A stretch of DNA of 9,488 bases, taken from NCBI GenBank assembly GCA_002171675.1, contig NHDX01000039.1, positions 15,477 through 24,964 of the forward strand, in the 5' to 3' direction. Positions within the stretch are counted from its first letter, which is position 1. Each line of letters starts with the position of its first letter. The notes under the pieces are model-generated. The model was not told where the DNA came from, made no database searches, and was given only the letters and a program-made list of their open reading frames with translations. Origin of the DNA: Chloroflexi bacterium TMED70 (lineage in GTDB: Bacteria > Chloroflexota > Dehalococcoidia > Lucifugimonadales > Lucifugimonadaceae). Of this stretch, positions 1-6,843 are shown piece by piece. Both the position numbers and the translations under genes were made by a program.

Positions 1-824
1 GCATCAAGCATTTCATAGTTTATGGTTAATTCTTTAGATTCTGCTATAGCTGAAATAGTAGGTCCTGAGCCAGAAAGATAGGTTGCTAATGCTCCAGCAG
101 AAATAGCTGCATTCGAAATAGTTTTGAAACCTTTTATTTGAGGGGTACGATATTGTTCATGAACTTTATCTTGAAAGGCATACTTGAAATCATCAAAATT
201 ATTATTACTTAAAGAATTTATAAGTAAGGCGGATCTTGAAATGTTATACACAGAATCTTCTCTAGATATACTATCTGGTAATCCTTTTCGGGATTCTTTT
301 GTTAATATTTTTTGATCTGAAACAAAAGAAATTATTTTTAAATTTTTTGAATATTTGACTGGGCTAAGATACCAATCATTATCGTCATTATACCCAATAG
401 TTATTCCACCAAAAATGGCTGGGCCAACATTATCAGGATGCCCTTCCATTGAAGCAGATATCTGAAAAATATCATCTTTATTAATATCAATATTATGTAT
501 AGCGTAAGCGATCATTATTCCAGAAATTATTGCTGCAGAGCTACTGCCTAAACCTCCAGAAATAGGAATATTATTAGAGCAATTGATTGATATTTCTTTT
601 TCAGATTTACCTAAAATTTGATTAGCTTGAAGATAAGATTTATAAATCAAGTTTTTTTTATCAGTTGAGAATGACTTGGCACCATAACCTTCATTACTAA
701 TAGAAAAATCACCCTCACAAAACTTAATTTCATTCCATATATCTAAGCACGCTCCAATAGAATCAAATCCCGATCCTAGATTTGCAGATGAAGCAGGAAC
801 TCTTAATTTAAATAATTTAGTCAT
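1..824 (-). CDS. thrB: Homoserine kinase (GHMP kinase family), 3' end cut by window edge
   Basis: Cytoplasmic kinase that phosphorylates L-homoserine with ATP to O-phospho-L-homoserine, the substrate of threonine synthase. Translating the minus strand from the ATG at 824-822 gives 274 residues with no stop. Families of this type run to about 300, so roughly 25-40 C-terminal residues lie outside. All three GHMP motifs are visible: the N-terminal substrate motif PASSANLGSGFDSIG (about residues 10-24), the ATP-binding glycine loop PISGGLGSSSAA (about 87-98), and the C-terminal loop AGALATYLSGSGPT (about 243-256). EGHPDNVGPA (about 127-136) is typical of ThrB and separates it from mevalonate or galactokinases. 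The start is supported by an AAGGAA just upstream and by the short lead into the first motif. It begins 4 nt after the proA stop, so it is probably co-transcribed and translationally coupled. No sign of damage. Confidence 0.95.
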   Translation of the reverse strand, partial: MTKLFKLRVPASSANLGSGFDSIGACLDIWNEIKFCEGDFSISNEGYGAKSFSTDKKNLIYKSYLQANQILGKSEKEISINCSNNIPISGGLGSSSAAIISGIMIAYAIHNIDINKDDIFQISASMEGHPDNVGPAIFGGITIGYNDDNDWYLSPVKYSKNLKIISFVSDQKILTKESRKGLPDSISREDSVYNISRSALLINSLSNNNFDDFKYAFQDKVHEQYRTPQIKGFKTISNAAISAGALATYLSGSGPTISAIAESKELTINYEMLD

Positions 825-830
825 TTCCTT
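825..830 (-). promoter_or_regulatory. Ribosome binding site of thrB, overlapping the proA stop
   Basis: On the minus strand AAGGAA lies directly before the ATG of thrB and overlaps the TAA stop of proA. The gap to the ATG is unusually short, so initiation probably depends on ribosomes finishing proA (inference). Confidence 0.5.
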
Positions 831-2088
831 AAGTTCTAATTTGCCCTTCGCCTAAAACTACCCACTTGTAAGTCATTAAATCATTTATACCCATTGGGCC
901 TCTTGCATGAAGCTTATCTGTTGACACAGCTACTTCAGCTCCTAATCCTAACTCAAATCCATCATTGAATCTAGTAGAAGTATTATGAAAAACAGCAGAT
1001 GCATCAACTTTATCAATAAAATATTTGGCACTATCTTTATTTTTTGTAATAATAGCTTCCGAATGCTTAGAGCCATATTTAGTAATATGAGAAATAGCCA
1101 TATCAAGATTTTCAACAGTTTTGATACTAACAACTAAATCTAAAAATTCTTGTCCAAAATCTTCTTTTTTGGCTAATGAAACACTCTTATTTGAACCAAT
1201 AATTTTATAAGCGTATTCATCAACCTTAATTTCTACATTATGATCAGATAGATTCTTCACTAATGGCTCTAAAAGGCTATTCAAAATTTCTTTGTGAATA
1301 ATTACTGTATCTAAAGCATTGCAAACAGAAGGATTTTGAGTTTTTGCATTATCTATAATTGATATAGCTTGTTCAATATCTACATCTCTATCTACATATG
1401 TGTGGCAAACCCCAACTCCACCCGTAATTGAAGGCATTTTAGCATTTTGATTTACTAGATTCACCAATTCAGACGATCCTCTTGGAATCAACAAGTCAAT
1501 ATATTCATCCATAGACAAAATAACGTCAACTGCTTTTCTATCAATAAAGTCTAGAAAATACATACTATCATCGGGAATCCCTGACTCTGATAAAGACTGT
1601 TTTACAAGCTTAAAAAGATATAAATTAGTTTTTATACAATCTTTTCCGCCTCGCATAACGAGACCATTTCCCGATTTAATAGCCAATGAAGCAATTTCAA
1701 TGACTACATTTGGACGACTCTCAAAAATAACCCCTAATACTCCTAGTGGGACTCTTACTTTATTTACTATTAACCCATTACTTCTTTTGTTAGTTTCAAT
1801 AATTTCAGATACTGTATCTGGCATATCTCTAACAGTTACAAGAGAATCAATCATTCTGTCTATAGAACCCTCTGATAATCTCATTCTGTCCAAAACATGA
1901 TTATCTAAACCACTCTTGAGGGCTTGGGTTATTTCTTCCTTATTGATTTCTATGATTTTAGCCTTATTAGAATCTAACTTTTCAGACAAAAGACTTAGGC
2001 AATTCTTTCTTTGATTAGGAGTTACTAAACTCAGATCTAAGGAGCTTTGTTTAACTTTGGATACATTTTTTTCTAAATCTTGAAACAT
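829..2088 (-). CDS. proA: Glutamate-5-semialdehyde dehydrogenase (gamma-glutamyl phosphate reductase)
   Basis: Second enzyme of proline synthesis: NADPH-dependent reduction of L-glutamyl-5-phosphate to glutamate-5-semialdehyde, which cyclises to pyrroline-5-carboxylate. At 419 residues it matches the family's usual length (about 415-420). The aldehyde dehydrogenase-type fold is recognisable: the PLGVLGVIFESRPNV block (about 114-128), GGKD near 147-150, LIPRGSSELV (about 200-209), the catalytic cysteine C256 in NPSVCNALDT, and HTSTRF-like HNTSTRFNDGFELGLGAE (about 368-385). Residues 325-346 fit the ProA signature exactly (V-x5-A-I-x-H-I-x2-Y-G-S-x-H-S-E-A-I). The C-terminal ARGPMGINDLMTYKW is also diagnostic. 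It starts 10 nt after the proB stop, with only a weak AGAAAG upstream, consistent with coupling to proB, its biochemical partner. ProB product is labile, so the two enzymes are thought to channel it. Confidence 0.98.
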   Translation of the reverse strand: MFQDLEKNVSKVKQSSLDLSLVTPNQRKNCLSLLSEKLDSNKAKIIEINKEEITQALKSGLDNHVLDRMRLSEGSIDRMIDSLVTVRDMPDTVSEIIETNKRSNGLIVNKVRVPLGVLGVIFESRPNVVIEIASLAIKSGNGLVMRGGKDCIKTNLYLFKLVKQSLSESGIPDDSMYFLDFIDRKAVDVILSMDEYIDLLIPRGSSELVNLVNQNAKMPSITGGVGVCHTYVDRDVDIEQAISIIDNAKTQNPSVCNALDTVIIHKEILNSLLEPLVKNLSDHNVEIKVDEYAYKIIGSNKSVSLAKKEDFGQEFLDLVVSIKTVENLDMAISHITKYGSKHSEAIITKNKDSAKYFIDKVDASAVFHNTSTRFNDGFELGLGAEVAVSTDKLHARGPMGINDLMTYKWVVLGEGQIRT

Positions 2089-2098
2089 AATTAACTTT

Positions 2099-3238
2099 CT
2101 AAAGGGTAAGAACTAAATTATTCCTATGAATAACCTCTGAACCATAATTTTTTTCAACTACTTCAATAATTTTTGAGCTGTTTATTCCTTTTATTTTACT
2201 AATTTCTTTAGATGAATAATTTGAAATACCCCAACCAATTATTTTATCATTTGAGTTTCTTATTCCAATAATATCTCCTCTATCAAAATCACCTGTAGTA
2301 TTTATTATTCCTGGTGGCAAAATACTACTCCTATTTTTTATTGCTTTTATTGCCCCATCATCTAAACTAATATCACCCTTAGATGAAGAATAGCCAGTCA
2401 TTAGCCATCTTTTTCTAGATTCATTCAAAGACTGTTTTGATAGAAATTTAGTTCCTATAATTTCACCGGAAATTATTCTTTTTAATACATCATTTTCTAG
2501 ACCTGAAGCTATATACATTTCTGTGCCAGAATTAATGGAAATATTTGCAGCTTGAATTTTTGAAGCCATTCCACCGGATCCAATTCCATCAATTGAACCC
2601 TGGGCATAATTTATAATTTCATCCGTAATATTTTCAACAATGCCAATTTTTTTTGCTTTTTTATCTATATTAGGGTCAGAAGTATATAGGCCATCAATTG
2701 TGCCTAGTAAAATCAATAGATCAGCATCTATTGCATTTGAAACCATCGCAGATAATCTATCATTATCACCATAAGCTCTATCTATTAGCTCTTCTGTTGA
2801 AACTACATCGTTCTCATTAATTATAGGAACAACATTAAGAGATAGTAATTCGCTAAGAGTATTTCTTATATTTAGATAACCTAATCTATTTTCAAAATCT
2901 TCTCGAGATAATAGTGCCTGAGAAATCATGATTGAACTTTGGGAAAAATATTTTTCATAAGCATTCATTAGTATTGGCTGACCTATTGAAGCAAGTAATT
3001 GCTTTTGGACAATAGAATTATTATTTATATTTATTTCTTTTTCAAATTTAGAAAGGTATTGAGAACCGGCAGCTACTGCGCCTGAAGAAACAACAATTAC
3101 TTGATTATGATCTTTTTGAATAGCAGCAATCTGATTACATAAGTTTTTGATTACTTCATAATTCAAAATGTTTTCATTTTCTGTGATTAAATTGCTTCCA
3201 ATTTTAATTACTATTCTTAATTTATTTTTTGTTGCCAT
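2099..3238 (-). CDS. proB: Glutamate 5-kinase with C-terminal PUA domain
   Basis: First and committed step of proline synthesis: ATP-dependent phosphorylation of L-glutamate to L-glutamyl-5-phosphate. The 379-residue product has the long two-domain architecture. The amino-acid kinase domain covers about residues 6-260, with KIGSNLI (12-18), VVSSGAVAAG (49-58), PIINENDVVS (138-147), YGDNDRLSAMV (156-166), LLGTIDGLYTSDPN (177-190) and the signature loop GIGSGGMASKIQAA (218-231). The PUA domain covers about 285-368 and ends YGSEVIHRNNLVL, as in enterobacterial ProB. The residues around 138-166 form the glutamate site, where proline feedback inhibition acts in characterised homologues. Inhibition here is expected but not shown. 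The ATG at 3238-3236 is the only reasonable start; no Shine-Dalgarno sequence precedes it. It leads the minus-strand operon proB-proA-thrB. No proC (last proline step) is in the window. Confidence 0.98.
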   Translation of the reverse strand: MATKNKLRIVIKIGSNLITENENILNYEVIKNLCNQIAAIQKDHNQVIVVSSGAVAAGSQYLSKFEKEININNNSIVQKQLLASIGQPILMNAYEKYFSQSSIMISQALLSREDFENRLGYLNIRNTLSELLSLNVVPIINENDVVSTEELIDRAYGDNDRLSAMVSNAIDADLLILLGTIDGLYTSDPNIDKKAKKIGIVENITDEIINYAQGSIDGIGSGGMASKIQAANISINSGTEMYIASGLENDVLKRIISGEIIGTKFLSKQSLNESRKRWLMTGYSSSKGDISLDDGAIKAIKNRSSILPPGIINTTGDFDRGDIIGIRNSNDKIIGWGISNYSSKEISKIKGINSSKIIEVVEKNYGSEVIHRNNLVLTL

Positions 3239-3291
3239 ACTTTTTGTAATAAAAATTATTTTTTCTCATATAAAATATAGTGTATCCGATT
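3239..3291. promoter_or_regulatory. Divergent promoter region between proB and mfd
   Basis: This spacer must drive both outward units. For proB (minus strand) a candidate is TTCAAA at 3302-3297, a 17-bp spacer, then TATATT at 3279-3274. That would leave a leader of roughly 28 nt. For mfd (plus strand) the best -10 is TATAAAAT at 3269-3276, with a weak TTGTAA -35 at 3244-3249. That start would fall at or just before the mfd start codon. The two -10 elements overlap at 3274-3276, so the promoters may compete. Neither start codon has a Shine-Dalgarno match. The whole stretch is so AT-rich that chance -10 matches are common, so exact elements are uncertain even though the promoter location is almost forced. 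Confidence 0.5.
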
Positions 3292-6200
3292 ATGAATTTG
3301 AATAATTTGGTAAGTTTAAACGGTTTGCTTCATAATGACCACACATTTAAAGATGTGGTTAGTGAAGTGCGCTCAAATAATAACCCCAAAATACTTTCTC
3401 CAAAAGAATCTCATGCTTTTATTATTTCTTCAATTATCCAATTATTTAAAAAGCCAATACTAGTAATAAGTTCCAATCCTGAAGAGTCAAGAGAATTAGT
3501 TGATAATCTTAACTTTTGGAGTACCAAAACTACTAACTTAAATTTTAACGAAAGAAATGAAATTTTTCTAGAAAAATATAAACCGGATAATAAAAATAAC
3601 ATTGAAAGAATGAGGTGCTTAGAAGCTCTTTTCATGGGTCAATACGGTAATAAGCTACCAATAATTTGTACTTCAATACAGTCAATAACAACAAATACTA
3701 TTTCTAAAGATTTATATAAAGACTTAAGTGTAAATTTGAGCGTGGGTTATAAGATTTCACAAAAAGAATTAGTAGAAAAACTAATATTTTTAGGTTACCA
3801 AAACTCATCTATAGTAGAGTCTGTTGGTGAATTTGCTATTCGAGGAGATATTCTAGATATATTTACATTAAATAAAAAAGACCCCATAAGAATTGATTTT
3901 TTATATGATTCAATTGAATCCATAAAGGTTTTCCAATCTTCTTCTCAAATTTCTTACGAAAGCTTAGATAATATATTTATTTCTCCAGTTTCAGAAACTA
4001 ATACTTTTTTTAGAACCATTGAGGATATCAAATCAATAAATCAAGAATACTTTAAAAATTCAAATAAAGAGGAAGTCAAATCAACAATTTCTGATCTAGC
4101 AAAAATCATCTCTGGAGAATCTGAAGAATTAATAAATTATTATTCAGGATTTTTTGATAAAAATTCAGTATTAGATTTTTTAGAAGATGATTACTTGGTA
4201 ATAAAACTTGAAAAATATAATTTAGACCTTGAATTTGAAAGAATAAATAATAGAAGAAATGAGGTCAACAAATCAAAGATAGAAAACAATATAATAAACT
4301 CTTATTTTCCAACTCCATATAATAAATTAGATGACTTGAATGAAAGGCGTGTAAGCTTAGAAATCAATCAAAGATCTTATAAAAATAAAAAACATTATAA
4401 GTTAAATTTTAGTACTCCAAAAATACACAAATTTAATCAGGATAAAATCAAAAGATACTTAAATGAAAATGAAAAAAATGAAAAAGTTATAATTTCAACT
4501 GATTATCCCAGTAGAGTAAAGGAAATTTTAGGCCTTAATAATGTAGAAATTTTTGATGATATCCAAGAAATTTCAAATAATAAATTCAATATTGTTTCTA
4601 AAAATATTGGGCAAGGATTTAAGATAAATGATGGTGTTAATTTTTTCACTGTTTTGACAGATAAAGAATTATTTGGAATGAAGAAAAAGAGAATTATTAA
4701 GTCTTTCTCCAATAATATTCCTTCTACAATATCATCTGAACCCTTTAAAATTGATGACTTTGTTGTTCACATAGACCACGGTATAGGTAAATTTATTGGG
4801 ACAACTCAAATTGATTCAACAGATAGAGAATTTATTGTTCTAAATTATAAAAATAACGATAAATTGTATGTTCCTTCTGATCAAATTGATAGGATTCAAC
4901 TTTATAAATCATTTCAAAAAGAAGATCCTTCTTTAGACACATTAGGTTCTCAGAGGTGGATTAAATCTAAAAATAGAGTAAAAAAATCAATTGAAATACT
5001 CGCAGTTGAATTACTACAAATTTATGCAGCGAGAGAAAAGATCAAAGGTAATAGTTATAAAAAAAGTTCAGATTGGTATAAGGTACTGGAAGAATCTTTT
5101 GAATTTATAGAAACAGCAGATCAAATAAAAGCAATCAATGAAATCAATATAGACTTAATGTCTAATAAACCAATGGATAGACTACTTTGTGGTGATGTAG
5201 GATTTGGTAAAACTGAAGTTGCCATTAGAGCAGCATTTAAAGTTGTAGAAAATGGATATCAGGTTGCAATTTTGGTTCCTACGACAGTTTTAGCCCTTCA
5301 ACATTATGAAACATTTTTAGAAAGATTAAAACCATTCCCCATAGAAATAGAATATATCTCTAGATTTATTTCAAATTCTCAACAAAAAAATATTTTAGAG
5401 AAATTACAAGATGGAAAAGTAGACATAATTATAGGTACTCATAAACTTATTCAAAAAAATGTAGATTTTAATAAATTAGGAATGTTGATAATAGATGAAG
5501 AGCATAAATTTGGGGTCAATCAGAAAGAAAACATTAAACAAAAAGAAATTGATATTGATGTACTTAGTCTTAGTGCAACTCCTATTCCAAGGACTCTAAG
5601 TCTAGCTTTAAATGGAGTTAGAGACTTAAGTATGATAAATACAGCACCTGAAAATAGAATCCCTGTTAATACTTATCTTTCAGAATTTTCCGAGGACCTA
5701 ATAAGAGAGGTAATTCTTAGAGAGTTAGACAGAAAAGGTCAGATATTTTTTGTAAATAATGAGGTTTTTAACATAGAAATTATTGCAGACCAACTGAAAC
5801 GAATTGTTCCTGAAGCAAAAGTCTCTATAGCCCATGGCCAAATGGATAAAAATAATCTTGAAAATATCATTAAAGATTTTACATCAAAACAAACTGATAT
5901 TTTGGTTTGTACAACTATTATTGAATCTGGAATAGATATGCCAAATGTAAATACTCTTATAGTAAATAATTCTCATAAATTTGGGCTTTCTCAACTCTAT
6001 CAAATGAAAGGAAGGATCGGAAGAAGTGAAAAAACATCTTATGCATACTTTTTGACCCCGCCAGGATCAAGAATAAATGAAATTTCTGAGGAAAGACTAA
6101 ATGCCATCATATCATCATCAGAATTTGGTTCTGGGTATGATATAGCAATGAGAGATTTAGAAATTCGAGGAGCAGGAAATATATTAGGAAAGGAACAAAG

Positions 6201-6774
6201 CGGACATATAACATCAATAGGATTTGAGCTTTATAATTCTTTGCTTAAATCAGCAGTTGAGTCACTAAAAAATGGAGATGAAAGTGATTTAAATTTCTTT
6301 CTTATGAATACTGTAGATATTAAAGTAAGCGCAAGAATTCCAGAAGATTATATTGATGATATAAAAGTTAGATTAAATATATATATGAGACTATCTAAAT
6401 TGAGAAAAATTGAAGATCTGCAAAAATTAAGTCTAGAAATTGAAGATAGATTTGGGATAATCCCAGAAGAATTAGAAAAATTATTTTTAGTTAATAAAAT
6501 AAAGATTTTGTGCCACAAATATAAACATATTGTTTCTATAAAAGGAGATGAAAATAAAATTATAATTAGATTTGATGAATCAATACTTGGCATCAAAACT
6601 TTTTTAGAAAAAGAAATTTCTCAAGATATAGAAATCAAAACTAAGACTATGATTTTTTCATCAAAAAATCCTGATGAAATTCTTGAAGAAATAATAATTC
6701 TAATAAATAAACTTATCAACTTAGAAAAAGAAATTTCTGAAAAATTTGATCAAGCAATTTCTTTAATAAATTAG
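3292..6774 (+). CDS. mfd: Transcription-repair coupling factor Mfd
   Basis: DNA translocase that recognises RNA polymerase stalled at a lesion, displaces it and recruits UvrA for nucleotide excision repair. I chose the ATG at 3292 (1160 residues). An in-frame GTG at 3280 would add four, and a stop at 3271 rules out anything longer. Numbering from the GTG, the N-terminal UvrB-like region covers about 1-420. The RNA-polymerase interaction domain begins near 488 (FKIDDFVVHIDHGIGKF) and ends near 545. The translocase core carries Walker A GDVGFGKT (638-645), DEEH (739-742), SATPIPRTL (765-773) and motif VI QMKGRIGRS (908-916). The last block has Lys where Arg is usual, while both downstream arginines are kept. 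The C-terminal autoinhibitory TRCF domain follows near 1010-1115. Length is normal (E. coli 1148). RecG and UvrB lack this full order. No Shine-Dalgarno site is visible. It appears monocistronic, being separated from the next gene by its own spacer. Confidence 0.97.
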   Translation: MNLNNLVSLNGLLHNDHTFKDVVSEVRSNNNPKILSPKESHAFIISSIIQLFKKPILVISSNPEESRELVDNLNFWSTKTTNLNFNERNEIFLEKYKPDNKNNIERMRCLEALFMGQYGNKLPIICTSIQSITTNTISKDLYKDLSVNLSVGYKISQKELVEKLIFLGYQNSSIVESVGEFAIRGDILDIFTLNKKDPIRIDFLYDSIESIKVFQSSSQISYESLDNIFISPVSETNTFFRTIEDIKSINQEYFKNSNKEEVKSTISDLAKIISGESEELINYYSGFFDKNSVLDFLEDDYLVIKLEKYNLDLEFERINNRRNEVNKSKIENNIINSYFPTPYNKLDDLNERRVSLEINQRSYKNKKHYKLNFSTPKIHKFNQDKIKRYLNENEKNEKVIISTDYPSRVKEILGLNNVEIFDDIQEISNNKFNIVSKNIGQGFKINDGVNFFTVLTDKELFGMKKKRIIKSFSNNIPSTISSEPFKIDDFVVHIDHGIGKFIGTTQIDSTDREFIVLNYKNNDKLYVPSDQIDRIQLYKSFQKEDPSLDTLGSQRWIKSKNRVKKSIEILAVELLQIYAAREKIKGNSYKKSSDWYKVLEESFEFIETADQIKAINEINIDLMSNKPMDRLLCGDVGFGKTEVAIRAAFKVVENGYQVAILVPTTVLALQHYETFLERLKPFPIEIEYISRFISNSQQKNILEKLQDGKVDIIIGTHKLIQKNVDFNKLGMLIIDEEHKFGVNQKENIKQKEIDIDVLSLSATPIPRTLSLALNGVRDLSMINTAPENRIPVNTYLSEFSEDLIREVILRELDRKGQIFFVNNEVFNIEIIADQLKRIVPEAKVSIAHGQMDKNNLENIIKDFTSKQTDILVCTTIIESGIDMPNVNTLIVNNSHKFGLSQLYQMKGRIGRSEKTSYAYFLTPPGSRINEISEERLNAIISSSEFGSGYDIAMRDLEIRGAGNILGKEQSGHITSIGFELYNSLLKSAVESLKNGDESDLNFFLMNTVDIKVSARIPEDYIDDIKVRLNIYMRLSKLRKIEDLQKLSLEIEDRFGIIPEELEKLFLVNKIKILCHKYKHIVSIKGDENKIIIRFDESILGIKTFLEKEISQDIEIKTKTMIFSSKNPDEILEEIIILINKLINLEKEISEKFDQAISLIN

Positions 6775-6798
6775 TTTGTTTTTACTAAAGAATGTATA

Positions 6799-6807
6799 TG
6801 TTATTAT
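6799..6807 (+). promoter_or_regulatory. Candidate extended -10 promoter for the dehydratase unit
   Basis: TGTTATTAT fits an extended -10 (TG, one base, TATTAT). Upstream TTTACT at 6781-6786 would be a poor -35 with a short 15-bp spacer, which an extended -10 can tolerate. Transcription would start near 6814, leaving a leader of about 30 nt that contains the ribosome binding site. No terminator hairpin lies between mfd and this point, so read-through from mfd is also possible. Confidence 0.35.
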
Positions 6808-6833
6808 CTAAATTATAAATTTATCAAAAAATC

Positions 6834-6838
6834 AGGAG
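6834..6838 (+). promoter_or_regulatory. Ribosome binding site deciding a GTG start
   Basis: AGGAG sits 5 nt before the GTG at 6844, the strongest Shine-Dalgarno match among the gene starts in the window. It supports GTG rather than any later ATG as the dehydratase start, and contrasts with mfd and proB, which have none. Confidence 0.75.
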
Positions 6839-6843
6839 AAGCT

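Noticed and set aside
948..1900. Short open frames on either strand within proA (948-1133 and 1700-1900)
   Set aside because: Both lie entirely within proA, whose motifs run unbroken across these positions. The translations are low-complexity hydrophobic strings caused by AT-rich sequence.
5494..5505. DEEH box of Mfd as an altered helicase motif
   Set aside because: DEEH followed by a K/R-F-G-V stretch is the normal form in Mfd, including E. coli, so this is not an anomaly.
3411..6596. Minus-strand open frames inside mfd (3411-3635, 4503-4712, 6348-6596)
   Set aside because: Ile/Leu/Phe/Ser-rich shadows of an AT-rich gene on the other strand, with no family resemblance.
6775..6843. Terminator after mfd
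   Set aside because: There is a T-rich stretch just after the stop but no GC-paired stem before it. The only dyad is AT-only and further downstream, so no terminator is claimed.
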